DNA of 58,667 nt, taken from positions 1 through 58,667 of the forward strand of contig UQGG01000044.1 in NCBI GenBank assembly GCA_900540475.1, read 5' to 3'. This DNA comes from an uncultured Robinsoniella sp. GTDB taxonomy: Bacteria > Bacillota > Clostridia > Lachnospirales > Lachnospiraceae. The notes under the pieces were generated by a model, which saw only the letters and a list, made by a program, of their open reading frames with translations, was not told where the DNA came from and made no database searches. Positions 35,065 to 43,942 of the stretch are shown piece by piece; position 1 is the first letter of the stretch; every line of letters starts with the position of its first letter. Position numbers and translations under genes: made by a program.

Positions 35065-35967
35065 TTATAAATACTTTTCAGAAATTTTTTGTGCCTGTTC
35101 TTTTATGGTATTTCTTAAATGTTCCGGCTCTAGCACCTCCATGTATTTCCCAAAAGACAAAATAAAGTTATACAGCCAAATGTCTTCCGGCCATTCGACC
35201 GTAATAAGAAAACTTCCATCCTTCTGCTGCTCCACCATGCTTTCATAAAAATCGTCAAACACACGGAATGCCATCTCTGGCTCTATGTGAAGTTTGATTC
35301 TTTCCTTTTGCTGATTACGAAAACTTTCCTGAACAGGGTCGCACAAAAGGGCGAGTGGATCTCTCTCGGTAAAGTGCTCATTAGTCACCACAAGGTTTTT
35401 GATTCGTGATAATTTGTATAACCGCATCCCCTGCTTCGTTAAGCAGAAAGCTTTTAGATACCATGATTTAGACTTAAACCATAGTTGTATCGGCTCAACA
35501 CAGCGAATAATTTTATCACCCTGGCTATTATAGTAATCAAATTTAGAAATGCGCCGTTCTAAAATGGCAAGTTTGAAATCATTGAAATAGTCATTCTCGT
35601 GACTCCACCCAACATAATCCACTTCAATCCAGTTTATTGTGGTTTTATTAAATATTGTCGACAGCTTACGCAATATTTGATTCGTGTCATCAGTCTTGAT
35701 ATTAGAAAGACTATGCAATGCAGATAATATCTCGGTTTGTTCATGTTCATTCAGTATCGATTTATCCAGAACAAAATCAGGCAAAAGGCTGATACCTCCA
35801 CCCCTGCCTCTCTCCGTGTAGATTGGAACTCCAGCCAGACTTAGTGTATCTACATCACGGCAAATTGTCCTTCTTGATACACCAAAGTATTCACTCAGTT
35901 CTCTTGCTGTAATCGTTTTTTTATTCAGCAAGATATAAATCATTTCAAATAGTCTATTTATCTGCAT
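35065..35967 (-). CDS. HTH/WYL-domain transcriptional regulator (YafY-like)
   Basis: The 300-residue protein has an N-terminal DeoR-type helix-turn-helix (ITARELSEYFGVSRRTICRD) and a WYL domain (residues 140-210 with CVEPIQLWFKSKSWYLKAFC). WYL domains bind ligands, often nucleic-acid related. The start at 35967 follows GGGTG, and GTG/ATG codons just upstream are alternatives. It forms an operon with the Fe-S reductase-like gene. Confidence 0.9.
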   Translation of the reverse strand: MQINRLFEMIYILLNKKTITARELSEYFGVSRRTICRDVDTLSLAGVPIYTERGRGGGISLLPDFVLDKSILNEHEQTEILSALHSLSNIKTDDTNQILRKLSTIFNKTTINWIEVDYVGWSHENDYFNDFKLAILERRISKFDYYNSQGDKIIRCVEPIQLWFKSKSWYLKAFCLTKQGMRLYKLSRIKNLVVTNEHFTERDPLALLCDPVQESFRNQQKERIKLHIEPEMAFRVFDDFYESMVEQQKDGSFLITVEWPEDIWLYNFILSFGKYMEVLEPEHLRNTIKEQAQKISEKYL

Positions 35968-36117
35968 TTTCATCACCCACTATAGTATATCACAATAATA
36001 CGACAACTCTATGTCACATTTAAATTCTTATTTTACGATTTACCTGCTTCTTTCTTCTTTCACCTAACCCATCAGCAAGACCTTATGAGCATTTAATTGA
36101 TCTTTTACACAATATGG

Positions 36118-37224
36118 TTAGTTCTGCGCAATCTTTTGGCGAAACACGGATGGTGTTACACCGTATTTGCCCGTAAATATTTTATTAAAATAGTATCTGT
36201 TAGAATAACCTAGCCGCTCACATATCTCTAAGATACTCATATCGGTATCCCGCAGCAGTTCTGCTGCCTTTTGTACAAGAAATTCTCTCCCGTACGCAGA
36301 AAGAGTTTTTCCGGTATGCCTTTTCACAATGCGTTCCACATGGTCTCCATTATATCCTGTGATCTTCTCTATCTCCTCCCGGGAGAAGATCCCATTCTTT
36401 TTCTTATACGCCTCTGTAATCTGATATATGATCTGCTCCTCATTAGACAGTCTGGCCCAGTGTACCTCCTCCTGATATATGGCATCGTTCTCCAGCATTT
36501 CAAAAAAACGGCAGAGCAATGCTTTCATCATATGGCTCTTCCCCGAATGGGTACCGGAGATTTCTGTAATCATTTGATTCATTATTCTTAATAATGGTTC
36601 TAACGAATCATGATATAACATCCGGTAATCTGCATACACCTTCGCATCATACAATGGATTTTTCAAGTTCTCGGAAAAAAACACATCAAAAACAGTTCCA
36701 ACCAAATGGGGACTCCCCTTTCGGTCATAGTAATAATTCGTATCAAACACATCATGCACGTACTCTTCTTTGATAAGAAAAAGTACAATCTCCGTATCCT
36801 GATCCATTAGTTCCATGTGATGGATGTTTCTATTGCAAAGGCAGCAATCCCCCGGATTGTAAATAATATTCTCATCTTCTATACACATCGTTAATCGCCC
36901 GGAAAGCACAAATGTCAACTCATAGAAATTATGAGTGTGAAGTTTTCTGGTCTGATCTGCAAGATCAGTATATGCCCTCTCTTTTAAGATCTTATTATTC
37001 TCGCTAAATTCTTGATATACCATGGCATTTGCTCCTATATTCACCGACTCGTATATTACCAGATAGGGCATGTTAATATCAAAGAATTGATATAAAGAAC
37101 TAATATCATCAAAAAGAATGAGATGAGAACGGTTCATATCCTCTGAGCGAAGGATTTCTCTGTCAGCAATTCGCTCTTGAGAATAACCGATGATATCTTT
37201 TGAAAAAGTCGTTTTTCGATACAT
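36118..37224 (-). CDS. AraC family transcriptional regulator
   Basis: The 368-residue regulator has a cupin-like sensing domain in the first half (HNFYELTFVLSGRLTMCIED, NPGDCCLCNRNIHH). A C-terminal double helix-turn-helix occupies about 268-365 (SILEICERLGYSNRYYFNKI with FTGKYGVTPSVFRQ). It is divergent from the beta-helix protein and GPH symporter genes, with a dyad in the shared region. It is the likely sugar-responsive activator of that locus. Confidence 0.92.
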   Translation of the reverse strand: MYRKTTFSKDIIGYSQERIADREILRSEDMNRSHLILFDDISSLYQFFDINMPYLVIYESVNIGANAMVYQEFSENNKILKERAYTDLADQTRKLHTHNFYELTFVLSGRLTMCIEDENIIYNPGDCCLCNRNIHHMELMDQDTEIVLFLIKEEYVHDVFDTNYYYDRKGSPHLVGTVFDVFFSENLKNPLYDAKVYADYRMLYHDSLEPLLRIMNQMITEISGTHSGKSHMMKALLCRFFEMLENDAIYQEEVHWARLSNEEQIIYQITEAYKKKNGIFSREEIEKITGYNGDHVERIVKRHTGKTLSAYGREFLVQKAAELLRDTDMSILEICERLGYSNRYYFNKIFTGKYGVTPSVFRQKIAQN

Positions 37225-37289
37225 CTTTTCATTTCCTTATCTATTTTCGATATTTCATTTGTTCTAACCACATTATATAATGAATTCAG

Positions 37290-37308
37290 AAACGTAACAA
37301 GTACGTTT
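37290..37308. promoter_or_regulatory. Candidate operator of the carbohydrate locus
   Basis: AAACGTA-ACAAG-TACGTTT is a perfect 7-bp inverted repeat in the divergent region. A second dyad, ATATCT-CTGGCC-AGATAT, follows at 37314-37331. AraC proteins often prefer direct repeats, so another regulator (for example LacI-type) is possible. Confidence 0.45.
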
Positions 37309-37355
37309 TAACATATCTCTGGCCAGATATAAAGATCTAAAGGAGGAAGTAGTTA

Positions 37356-39368
37356 ATGATTATATATGTAGACATTCATGCATGTAAAGATGGGAACGGA
37401 ACAGAACAAAGCCCATTTAAGCATATAAATGATGCCGCTCAAATTGCAAAACCGGGCGATGAGGTTCTTGTTGCACCTGGTATTTACCGTGAATATGTCA
37501 ACCCTTTAAATGCCGGACTTGAAAACAATCCCATCACTTACCGAAGCAAAGTTCCGTTAGGTGCAGTAATCACCGGTGCAGAGAAAGCTGCTGACTGGAA
37601 ACACTACAAAGATAATGTCTGGATGCTTCGCATAAACAATTATGCATTTGGAAATTACAATCCCTATACCACATTCATCAAAGGTGACTGGTACTTCGGA
37701 CAATTTGTAAGACATACCGGTGCTGTTTATCTGAATAGCCGTCAGCTCTACGAAACACAAACTTTAGAGGAATGCCTTGAGGGTAAGGCATATATCCATT
37801 CCTGGGAACCGGAATGGTCTGTATATAAATGGTATACAGATCAGAACACCAAACATAATGAGACCATTATCTATGCCAATTTCCAAGGGAAAAATCCAAA
37901 CGAAGAGGATGTAGACATAAATGTACGACGCAACTGCTTTATGCCATCCAAAACCGGGGTGGATTACATAACAGTAAGTGGTTTCAGCCTCAATAAAGCA
38001 GCCACGACATGGGCCCCTCCTGCTGCATTTCAGGATGGAATGATTGGTCCGCATTGGTCAAAAGGGTGGATTATTGAAGACTGCGAAATCAGCAACAGCA
38101 AATGCTGCGGTATTTCTCTGGGTAAATATTATGATAAAGAAAATAATCACTATTTTACCACTAAGCATGTAAAGAGTGCCACGCAAATGGAACGTGACGC
38201 CGTCTGCCGTGGTCAGTATCACGGTTGGACCAAAGAACGTATCGGGTCTCACATCGTGCGTCGCTGCCATATCCATCACTGCGAACAAGCCGGTATCGTC
38301 GGCAGAATGGGTTGTGTCTTCTCCACCATTGAAGACAATCACATTCATCACATCAATTGTATGCAGGAGCTGGCGGGGGCGGAAGTAGCCGGAATCAAAC
38401 TGCATGCGGCAATCGATGTCACTTTTAAGAAAAACCATATTCACCACACCACCATGGGAATCTGGTGTGACTGGGAGGCTCAGGGAACACGTATAACCCA
38501 AAATCTGTTCCATAACAACAATGCCCCCAGTGAAAATATTCCCCTCGTTCCAGGAGGTATGTCAAGCTGCGACGTATTCATTGAAGTCAGTCATGGACCG
38601 ACACTCATTGATCATAATATCTCTCTATCCAGAGTCTCTTTCAAACTGGCATCCCAGGGATGTGCTATCGTGCATAATCTTTGTCTGGGACCGTTAACTT
38701 CCATTGGAAGTGGTTCCGATATGCCCTTAAAAAATGGTACTATGGCACCACGATATACCCCTTATCACATCCAACATAGAACAGAAGTAGCCGGGATGAT
38801 GACCTTCCTTCACGGGGATAACCGTATATATAACAATATTTTCATTCAGAACTGGCCCGTCAAACCTACAGAAACCAAAGAAGACATGGGCTTCATCATG
38901 CAAGACAATCAAATTCAGGGAACCGACGTTTTTGATAATTTTCCAACCTATGATGAATGGATTATTCCTTTCGAGCTGGACAATCCAGAACCTAATATGT
39001 TTACCATGCAGGATTTTCATTTCCGAAAACTTCCTGTATGGGTAAATGGAAATGCATACTTCAATGGCGCCAGAAGCTGGAAACATGAAGCACATAAATA
39101 TATTGGCGAAAAGCAGCAAGCACATGTTAACCTAATAGAAAAAGATGGTACCTATAAAATAGAAACAAATATTTACAATCTGCTTGATGGCTGGACCACC
39201 AGTATCATCGACAGTGATGTTTTAGGCGAAGCATTCGAGCCTGAACAGCGTTTTGAGAATCCCGACGGCAGTACCATTGTCTTTAACCGTGACTTTCACG
39301 GGAATCTTCGAAGCCTTAGCGCGTTACCAGGTCCCTTTGCAAATGCTGTTACGGAAATCAATCTATAG
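37356..39368 (+). CDS. Right-handed parallel beta-helix protein, likely sugar-active
   Basis: The 670-residue protein starts with the DUF1565-type cap (YVDIHACKDGNGTEQSPFKH and VLVAPGIYREYVNPLNAG). It continues with several beta-helix coils (IEDCEISNSKCCGISLGKYY, VRRCHIHHCEQAGIVGRMGC, TFKKNHIHHTTMGIWCDWEA). There is no signal peptide, so it acts inside the cell. This fold is shared by polysaccharide lyases and some glycosidases. The adjacent symporter suggests it degrades an imported oligosaccharide. AGGAGG precedes the start. Confidence 0.85.
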   Translation: MIIYVDIHACKDGNGTEQSPFKHINDAAQIAKPGDEVLVAPGIYREYVNPLNAGLENNPITYRSKVPLGAVITGAEKAADWKHYKDNVWMLRINNYAFGNYNPYTTFIKGDWYFGQFVRHTGAVYLNSRQLYETQTLEECLEGKAYIHSWEPEWSVYKWYTDQNTKHNETIIYANFQGKNPNEEDVDINVRRNCFMPSKTGVDYITVSGFSLNKAATTWAPPAAFQDGMIGPHWSKGWIIEDCEISNSKCCGISLGKYYDKENNHYFTTKHVKSATQMERDAVCRGQYHGWTKERIGSHIVRRCHIHHCEQAGIVGRMGCVFSTIEDNHIHHINCMQELAGAEVAGIKLHAAIDVTFKKNHIHHTTMGIWCDWEAQGTRITQNLFHNNNAPSENIPLVPGGMSSCDVFIEVSHGPTLIDHNISLSRVSFKLASQGCAIVHNLCLGPLTSIGSGSDMPLKNGTMAPRYTPYHIQHRTEVAGMMTFLHGDNRIYNNIFIQNWPVKPTETKEDMGFIMQDNQIQGTDVFDNFPTYDEWIIPFELDNPEPNMFTMQDFHFRKLPVWVNGNAYFNGARSWKHEAHKYIGEKQQAHVNLIEKDGTYKIETNIYNLLDGWTTSIIDSDVLGEAFEPEQRFENPDGSTIVFNRDFHGNLRSLSALPGPFANAVTEINL

Positions 39369-39388
39369 CCAAACAGAAAGGATAAAAG

Positions 39389-40762
39389 ATGGAAGAGAAA
39401 AAATATTTAAATCTATTTAATAAAGTGGGTTACGGAAGCGGCGATTTCGCTGCAAATATGGTCTATGGCATGGTTTCTAGTTTTGTAATGATCTATCTGA
39501 CCAATACCATTGGCATGGCTGCCGGCATCATCGGTACCCTTATTTTAGTCTCTAAATTAACAGACGGTGTCAGTGACATCATCTTTGGCAACATACTAGA
39601 CCGAACCCGTACAAAAATGGGAAAAGCCCGTCCCTGGATGTTATGGTCATATCTGGGTAATGCCGTAGTCTTAGTAGCCTTGTTCGCAATTCCAACAACG
39701 ATTGGTGAGAACGCTCAATATATTTACTTTTTCATTGCATATACCTTATTGAATGCCGTATTCTATACAGCCAATAACATCGCCTATTCTGCCCTTACTT
39801 CTTTGATTACCAAAAACAGTAATGAGCGTGTTCAGATGGGGACTTTCCGTTTCATCGGATCCACAATCGGCAATGTTCTCGTCTCTAACTTCACTCTGGT
39901 ATTGGTCGAAAAATTCGGAGGCGGAACTGACGGTTGGAGAACAACAGCAATTATCTTTGCGGTAATCGGTCTTATAGTGAACACCATTTCCGTATTTTCG
40001 GTAAAAGAACTTCCAGAGGAAGAACTTACCGAGGGTGTCAAAGTCTCTGCTGAAGTAAAGATAGGATTCCTAGAAACTTTAAAGATACTGTTATCCAACA
40101 AATATTTTAATATGCTGACGATACTGTATCTCCTGTTCTATCTCATGATGGGTGTATCCATGGGTGCCGCAATCTATTACTTCATTTACAACTGCGGCGA
40201 TGTAGGCTTTTTTGGCAAGATGGTATCCGTGTCTTCCATTGCAAGTATCATAGGTTTAGTGCTGGCACCATCTCTCGTCAAAAAATTCAAGAGCATCCGT
40301 ATCATAAACCTTGGATTTTTCCTTGTAAATCTTGCTGTCCGAATTATATATATTATATTTGCCATTTCTAATAATGCACCCGTCCTTGTAGGTTTGTATG
40401 GTCTGGTCTCTCTGACTTGCTGTACACTTGGCGGAACCTTTAATGCTCTTGTATCTGAAGCGGCAGATTACACTTTCCTCACAACAGGGAAACGTTTGGA
40501 TGGTTCTATGTACTCATGTACTTCCTTTGGCATGAAAGTGGGTGGTGGTCTTGGTTCAGCACTTAGTGGGTGGTTACTGGCAGCTGCAAAATTTGATGCG
40601 ACTGCGGTGGCGCAAAGTGCCGGGTGTTCAAATATGCTGACTTTTATGTTCGCCGGGATACCTGTGATCATTACAGCAATTATTGTTCTTATCTACTTTA
40701 AGCTTGATGTGGAAAAAGTAAACAGGAAGCTTCGTGCTGAAAAGAATAATGCTTTAAACTAA
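39389..40762 (+). CDS. GPH-family sugar:cation symporter
   Basis: The 457-residue transporter has twelve membrane segments. It carries the GPH (glycoside-pentoside-hexuronide) marks KVGYGSGDFAANMVYGMVSS at the start and DIIFGNILDRTRTKMGKARP in the first cytoplasmic loop. It should import a glycoside or uronide with Na+ or H+. It lies 20 bp behind the beta-helix gene in the same operon. Confidence 0.93.
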   Translation: MEEKKYLNLFNKVGYGSGDFAANMVYGMVSSFVMIYLTNTIGMAAGIIGTLILVSKLTDGVSDIIFGNILDRTRTKMGKARPWMLWSYLGNAVVLVALFAIPTTIGENAQYIYFFIAYTLLNAVFYTANNIAYSALTSLITKNSNERVQMGTFRFIGSTIGNVLVSNFTLVLVEKFGGGTDGWRTTAIIFAVIGLIVNTISVFSVKELPEEELTEGVKVSAEVKIGFLETLKILLSNKYFNMLTILYLLFYLMMGVSMGAAIYYFIYNCGDVGFFGKMVSVSSIASIIGLVLAPSLVKKFKSIRIINLGFFLVNLAVRIIYIIFAISNNAPVLVGLYGLVSLTCCTLGGTFNALVSEAADYTFLTTGKRLDGSMYSCTSFGMKVGGGLGSALSGWLLAAAKFDATAVAQSAGCSNMLTFMFAGIPVIITAIIVLIYFKLDVEKVNRKLRAEKNNALN

Positions 40763-40829
40763 AATAGCCCATGGCATTTTCGGAAATACATCTTTTAGAT
40801 TATTCTGTTACACATGGAATAAAATAACG

Positions 40830-40859
40830 GGGAGTTTAGCACTATTGTGTTAGACTCCC
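40830..40859. terminator. Bidirectional terminator
   Basis: The stem GGGAGTTTAGCAC / GTGTTAGACTCCC (one G-T pair at each of two positions) is followed by TCATTCTTTG, between the convergent symporter and unknown genes. Confidence 0.75.
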
Positions 40860-40922
40860 TCATTCTTTGTTTTGCTATATCAACTGAATCAACACCAATA
40901 TAATGTAATAATAATTTACCGT

Positions 40923-41462
40923 TCAATTTGCTATACCTGCTTCATGCTCTAACAAATACGCATGCTCCTGCTGAATCAGTTTTTTGATTTCTCCGATGTC
41001 ATCAGACCGCAGCTCGGGTATCTCAAGGGCATACGCACCACAGTGCGTCCTGGTTTCGCTATTGGAAAATACAGCTGTATAAACATGCGTTTCGGCTGCA
41101 CCACCACAATAGTTACAGTCATCGCTTGTACAACGCGAAGATCGAGTCGGATATTTAACAATAAATGTTTTTACTATATCTTCAAACCGCTGAGAATAGC
41201 CCCGGCAAGCGGAGAAGCGCAAGGCAAATACAGGAAGATTGTCTCTGCTCAACATTTTTGCCATCTGTTTGTTATGCTGGGAATGCTTAAAAGATAGACT
41301 ACTTTTTTCCTTTTTAGGATAGTAACCGAGTGAAGATAGATGGCTGATTATCTCATAGTATACTGGTTTTGTCTGTTCATCAAGTTTGGATAAGAATGAA
41401 CTTATCAATTCTTCTTGTTTCACTGTCATCATCGCTTTTCGCATCCTTTCGTGTTTACTCAT
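40923..41462 (-). CDS. Unknown protein next to a toxin remnant
   Basis: The 179-residue protein has a Cys-rich middle (CTSDDCNYCGGAAETH, then HCGAYALEIPEL) that may bind metal, and a helical C-terminus (DDIGEIKKLIQQEHAYLLEH). The start is unclear: MMTVKQEEL (position 11 of the longest frame) has AAGGA upstream. I recall similar unnamed clostridial proteins. It is next to a truncated zeta-toxin gene, and the relation is not known. Confidence 0.6.
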   Translation of the reverse strand: MSKHERMRKAMMTVKQEELISSFLSKLDEQTKPVYYEIISHLSSLGYYPKKEKSSLSFKHSQHNKQMAKMLSRDNLPVFALRFSACRGYSQRFEDIVKTFIVKYPTRSSRCTSDDCNYCGGAAETHVYTAVFSNSETRTHCGAYALEIPELRSDDIGEIKKLIQQEHAYLLEHEAGIAN

Positions 41463-41512
41463 TTCCAGAAATCCGTCTCATTTTTACTATGCCCTATTTC
41501 TGATAAGCTAAT

Positions 41513-41671
41513 TTATAAATTCAACTTTGATAAGTTCTTAGTCCACTCACCAATCTGCCTTACAATTTCATCTGTGTTTATTCGTGGCATTGAATCCTTA
41601 CATTTTGTCGTTTGGTACAACGTTGATTTCCCTGCTCCATTCACTCCTGCATATAAAATATATCTTTTCAT
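41513..41671 (-). pseudogene. Truncated zeta-toxin-like kinase gene
   Basis: A 52-codon frame begins with a P-loop, MKRYILYAGVNGAGKSTLYQ, then MPRINTDEIVRQIG, and stops. This is the N-terminus of zeta-toxin-type kinases, which are about 200 residues or longer. The rest is missing, so the product cannot work. It starts 1 bp after the stop codon of the small upstream gene, the usual linkage of a toxin-antitoxin pair. Confidence 0.75.
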
Positions 41672-41851
41672 CTAAAACCTCTTCTGCTCAATAACCTTCT
41701 TTTGCTTTTTCTGCAAAATGAAATCACTTATTACAGATATAAAATCCTGTTCTTCTTCATTCTCCGCATCAAGCATTAATTCCATAGATTCTTCAATGTC
41801 CATATCCTTACATTGCTCATATAACTCTCTTATAGCATCTATTTTGGGCAT
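41672..41851 (-). CDS. Small acidic protein, possible orphan antitoxin
   Basis: The 59-residue protein (MPKIDAIRELYEQCKDMDIE) is acidic and helical with a basic tail. The start at 41851 follows GGAGG by 8 bases. It directly precedes the truncated zeta-like gene, so it was probably the antitoxin of that pair. It may persist without its toxin. Confidence 0.65.
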   Translation of the reverse strand: MPKIDAIRELYEQCKDMDIEESMELMLDAENEEEQDFISVISDFILQKKQKKVIEQKRF

Positions 41852-41996
41852 TAGTAACACCTCCTCAATTACTGCTAATATATATTAAAAACAGATTCTT
41901 ACAATCTATACTTACAGAAGTATTGATATTCAAAAAACTGCACCAACCATGAAAAGTCAGTGCAGTTATCATAAACCTTGTATTTACGCTATTCTA

Positions 41997-42037
41997 TTAG
42001 AACTTCCCAGCCTTAGCAGCTTCCTCAATCGAAACTG
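41997..42037 (-). pseudogene. Displaced original 3' end of the GGGtGRT gene, with the distal att site
   Basis: On the minus strand the sequence reads TVSIEEAAKAGKF and stop, the same C-terminus as the intact GGGtGRT protein at 51389. The 25-bp stretch 42007-42031 is identical to 51399-51423, and 31 bp match with one change. This is the chromosomal gene end that was cut off when the element inserted. Confidence 0.9.
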
Positions 42038-42069
42038 TGAGGGGTGGTTTTTCAAGGGATTAAAGGGCA

Positions 42070-42080
42070 TTTGTGAGTTG
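42070..42080 (+). repeat. Integrase arm-type repeat, left end
   Basis: TTTGTGAGTTG is identical to 51276-51286 near the other end. It lies about 40 bp inside the left att core. The 42081-42219 stretch has a loose GTTGC..GCAAC hairpin and no gene. Confidence 0.55.
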
Positions 42081-42219
42081 CATGTGTGCTACTGTCCACA
42101 TCTGACAGCAACTCAGAGCAGTACTATACCACATTTTAATAATTTTAGAAGGTTTTTTCTTAAGTTTTGTCAAAATCCCCAACAGCTTTTGATACTTTAA
42201 TTCATCTCTAGTTTTATAT

Positions 42220-43233
42220 CTAGTACCTTACTGGTATCTCTGATTCTTTAACAGCTATTTCATGAAAATTGTAATCCAGTGCATCTATATAACGCATTAC
42301 CCCATCTCTTTTTTGTAAGAAATCTAAACATGGTCCAACAACAATGCGGTTCGTAATCCAACTTGTTGAATTATTCCATCCAAATAAAGGCATTTTTATA
42401 TAGGGTGTAATAACACCACCAACATTTCTAAAATCATACATTTTTATTTTTCTACCATCATTCGTTTCATAGAATAAATTATTTAATTTACTTTCAGGTA
42501 CAACTGCAACAAACCTCATTTCTTCTTCTGCGTAAAAGCATTGTTTCTTAAAAAATAAAGATGCATAAGAAATCCATGCTTTATAATCTTTACAAATCTT
42601 TTGATCCATTTCTGTTGATCTCTTGTATATACACCACACCTCATATAATGCTTCAACCATATTGCAAATTCTTTCTTGTTTTTCATTTCCTGAATATATG
42701 ACTAATCCAGTTTCTACCGCAACACCAGTATTCCTATCTATCCACTCATCATCTAATGCCGGAGTAAACAGGCCTATGCTATACCCATTATATGTTCCAC
42801 TTTTGGAATAATACTTCCATAAACTTAAACTATCATGATCCATTGATGCAGATAAAATAAAATATCTGCAACTCTCTTCTGACGTATCTGTATCAATATT
42901 TGCGTAATTATCATCCTCATGTGAATCAACGTATATATTTTTTATTAACAAGCAGAATTCTTTATCATATTCTCTATATTTTGTATTCCAAAAATATTTT
43001 AACTCTTCATTAATATCAAATCTTTCATTATAATCATTTAGATATTGGGAATCTGTAAAGAAGACCTCACGATTTTTTAGTATCCCCATCAGTCCGTCTG
43101 GTGAAGTATAATGAAAAACTTCAGTGGCATAACCCAATGTAACTTGTCCTTGCCGAACAATCCGACTATTTAAAGTATTTTTTCCCAAACTTTTTTTATG
43201 TATTAATTCATTTTCTATTCTATATTTTCCCAT
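42220..43233 (-). CDS. DUF2971 domain protein (cargo operon)
   Basis: The 337-residue protein has the DUF2971 opening pattern HYTSPDGLMGILKNREVFFT DSQYLND (residues 41-67). Further along it has LSLWKYYSKSGTYNGYSIGL and CFYAEEEMRFV. DUF2971 proteins are common in defence islands, and their activity is not established. The first motif resembles ADP-ribosyltransferase-like openings, which is a guess. AAGGA precedes the start. It is the last gene of the XRE-SIR2-HEPN operon, 167 bp after the HEPN gene. Confidence 0.8.
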   Translation of the reverse strand: MGKYRIENELIHKKSLGKNTLNSRIVRQGQVTLGYATEVFHYTSPDGLMGILKNREVFFTDSQYLNDYNERFDINEELKYFWNTKYREYDKEFCLLIKNIYVDSHEDDNYANIDTDTSEESCRYFILSASMDHDSLSLWKYYSKSGTYNGYSIGLFTPALDDEWIDRNTGVAVETGLVIYSGNEKQERICNMVEALYEVWCIYKRSTEMDQKICKDYKAWISYASLFFKKQCFYAEEEMRFVAVVPESKLNNLFYETNDGRKIKMYDFRNVGGVITPYIKMPLFGWNNSTSWITNRIVVGPCLDFLQKRDGVMRYIDALDYNFHEIAVKESEIPVRY

Positions 43234-43400
43234 TCTATATTCCTTTGAATATTTTATTATCTACAAAAATTACAACTTTCAATTATTGCATTTTTATCTC
43301 CAAAATATATTAACCAAATACAAAACCAGAGACAATTTTTATAATATTCATATTTTTGATTATTTTAGCATTTAAGCTATAGGACAATTTCCTAATAGAT

Positions 43401-43925
43401 CTACTCTAATATTTTAATTTCATCTCCTAATTTTATCAATAATTGCGCAAAAACAAATAAAAAGTAATCAAAATAGATTATTGTACTAAATTCATGCTTA
43501 TATCTGATTGTCTCAAAAATACGAGCATCAAGCTGAAGACTATTAAAAAAATCATCTATCAAATCATCTAACTCTTGATCAGAGCAATCACCAATATAGC
43601 ATTTCAGAATATAATCTTGTTCTTCTTGATTTAATTCATTATATAGTGCATACAAATCATGTCCCCTAATTATTTTGTTTTGCGTTTTGATTATTATCGC
43701 TTTTATCAACAATTCGCATGAAAGTGCACACAAAACGAGCTGTGAATCATCGTCAACTTTTTTTGCATCTTCATAATATTTTTTCGCATTATAAAAGGCA
43801 CTTTTCATTATTTGTTGTGTGTCTTCACTCTTCTCACCATGTATATGCATTGTAATCTTTTCATCTTCTGGAGTTTCGGGTGGACCTATAGTAATTTCGT
43901 AATCTTTCCAATCATATTTCACCAT
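43401..43925 (-). CDS. HEPN-like protein (cargo operon)
   Basis: The 174-residue helical protein has the HEPN-type core ALSCELLIKAIIIKTQNKII followed by RGHDLYALYNEL (residues 67-98). The late RYKHEF (Arg141, His144) takes the place of the usual Rx4-6H catalytic motif, so the spacing is shorter than in classic HEPN RNases. HEPN proteins are RNases or nucleotide-binding partners in toxin-antitoxin and abortive infection systems. The gene is 17 bp behind the SIR2 gene, with GAGGT as ribosome site. Joint action with SIR2 is inferred. Confidence 0.65.
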   Translation of the reverse strand: MVKYDWKDYEITIGPPETPEDEKITMHIHGEKSEDTQQIMKSAFYNAKKYYEDAKKVDDDSQLVLCALSCELLIKAIIIKTQNKIIRGHDLYALYNELNQEEQDYILKCYIGDCSDQELDDLIDDFFNSLQLDARIFETIRYKHEFSTIIYFDYFLFVFAQLLIKLGDEIKILE

Positions 43926-43942
43926 AACTTTAATACCTCAAA

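Noticed and set aside
38058..39125. Minus-strand frames of 132-151 codons inside the beta-helix gene
   Set aside because: They are antisense frames of a clear 670-residue protein and lack start signals.
41997..42037. Chance similarity to the GGGtGRT end
   Set aside because: 25 exact bases, the same frame and stop, and a location at the far border of an integrase-bearing segment make chance implausible. The similarity was kept as an att site.
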